NCBI GenBank assembly: GCA_030432815.1 | Contig: JAUILB010000192.1 | Location: 1 to 5,872 of the forward strand | From: Alphaproteobacteria bacterium | GTDB lineage: Bacteria; Pseudomonadota; Alphaproteobacteria; Sphingomonadales; Emcibacteraceae | DNA: 5,872 nt | Reading direction: 5' to 3' | Shown here: positions 5,221 to 5,872 of the stretch, piece after piece | Numbering within the stretch: the stretch's first letter is position 1 | Layout: each line of letters starts with the position of its first letter | Translations under genes and position numbers: made by a program | Notes under the pieces: model-generated | What the model saw: only the letters and a program-made list of their open reading frames with translations | What the model was told of the DNA's origin: nothing | The model's database searches: none

Positions 5221-5872
5221 TTAATGTTTTTCCGCGTGATATTCGGGACTGAGGGGGCGATCACTGAATTTGGTGATTTCCGCTTCAAATTGAAGCTCAA
5301 CAATACCGGTCGGGCCGTGTCGTTGCTTACCAATAATAAATTCCGCAAGGCCAAATAATTTTTCCCCTTCTTCCAGCCAGCTCATATGTTCGGCGGAGCC
5401 AGGGTCTGGTTCCTGCTGGTTATGGTAATATTCCGGCCGGTAAACGAATGTCACCATATCCGCATCCTGCTCAATTGTGCCGGATTCGCGCAGGTCAGAA
5501 AGAAGCGGGCGTTTATTATCCCGGGCTTCAATGGCGCGGCTTAATTGCGATAATGCCACAACCGGGATCGATAGTTCCTTTGCCAGTGCTTTAAGCCCGC
5601 GGGTAATTTCGGAAACTTCCTGGACACGGTTTTCGATGCCTTTTCCTTTAATGCCGGTACCGCGAAGGAGCTGAAGGTAATCAACAATCACAAGGCCGAG
5701 ACCTTTTTGGCGTTGCAAACGTCTTGCGCGGGTACGAAGCGCCCCGATAGTAAGGCCCGGGGTATCATCAATATAAAGCGGTAAATGCTGAAGTTCAATT
5801 GCGACACGGGACAGATTATTGAATTCTTCCTGATTAAGTTGACCCTGGCGCATTTTTTGCGAAGACATGCCA
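5221..5872 (-). CDS. dnaB: Replicative DNA helicase DnaB, C-terminal part (5' end outside window)
   Basis: DnaB is the hexameric 5'-3' helicase that unwinds DNA at the replication fork. The last 216 codons are visible and stay open to the right edge, so the ATG at 5868 is an internal methionine. The N-terminal domain, linker and Walker A lie outside. Numbering from that methionine, the visible RecA-like domain has ALRTRARRL (43-51), Walker B LVIVDYLQLL (59-68), ALSQLSRAIE (105-114), the DNA-binding-loop and motif H4 region DLRESGTIEQDAD (125-137), FVYRPEYY (141-148) and the arginine-finger region GKQRHGPTG (180-188). These are diagnostic for DnaB and separate it from RadA, which lacks this C-terminus. 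It ends with a normal short tail and TAA, 2 bases before alr, so the downstream genes probably share its transcript. Confidence 0.97.
   Translation of the reverse strand, partial: GMSSQKMRQGQLNQEEFNNLSRVAIELQHLPLYIDDTPGLTIGALRTRARRLQRQKGLGLVIVDYLQLLRGTGIKGKGIENRVQEVSEITRGLKALAKELSIPVVALSQLSRAIEARDNKRPLLSDLRESGTIEQDADMVTFVYRPEYYHNQQEPDPGSAEHMSWLEEGEKLFGLAEFIIGKQRHGPTGIVELQFEAEITKFSDRPLSPEYHAEKH

Noticed and set aside
1..5872. Scan for CRISPR repeats, insertion sequences, tRNA, riboswitches, phage or defence genes.
   Set aside because: No repeated units, inverted-repeat ends, cloverleaf patterns or relevant protein motifs were seen; nearly all bases are in seven housekeeping genes.

Overview
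The window is a compact block of housekeeping genes from a bacterial chromosome, with every gene on the minus strand. In transcription order (right to left) it holds dnaB (3' part), alr, mlaE, mlaF, radA, cvpA and purF (5' part). The order dnaB-alr-radA-cvpA-purF, with an MlaE/MlaF-type ABC pair between alr and radA, is typical of Alphaproteobacteria, and the protein motifs fit that. Base composition is moderate rather than GC-rich, which suggests one of the lower-GC alphaproteobacterial lineages. I cannot name a genus from the sequence alone.

Layout: 5221-5872 is the C-terminal RecA-like half of replicative helicase DnaB, running off the right edge. 4127-5218 is alanine racemase. 3345-4121 and 2569-3348 are the permease and ATPase of a phospholipid-transport ABC system, overlapping by 4 bases. 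1191-2561 is the branch-migration/repair ATPase RadA. 522-1163 is the CvpA membrane protein, which appears to start at a non-standard ATT codon 15 codons upstream of its first ATG. 1-452 is the N-terminal glutaminase part of PurF, running off the left edge. Intergenic gaps are 2, 5, -4, 7, 27 and 69 bases, so dnaB through cvpA look like one transcript. The only sizeable gap (453-521, before purF) holds a plausible promoter. No intergenic stretch exceeds 300 bases.

The genes serve different cell processes: replication, peptidoglycan D-alanine supply, outer-membrane lipid trafficking, recombination repair and purine synthesis. They are probably linked by conserved operon order rather than by one pathway. 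The sequence supports several tight translational arrangements: Shine-Dalgarno motifs inside upstream gene ends, an ATGA overlap, and a small hairpin over the radA start.

I found no mobile element, CRISPR array, tRNA, rRNA, phage gene or defence gene, and no evidence of a new multi-gene system. The most unusual item is the apparent ATT initiation codon of cvpA.
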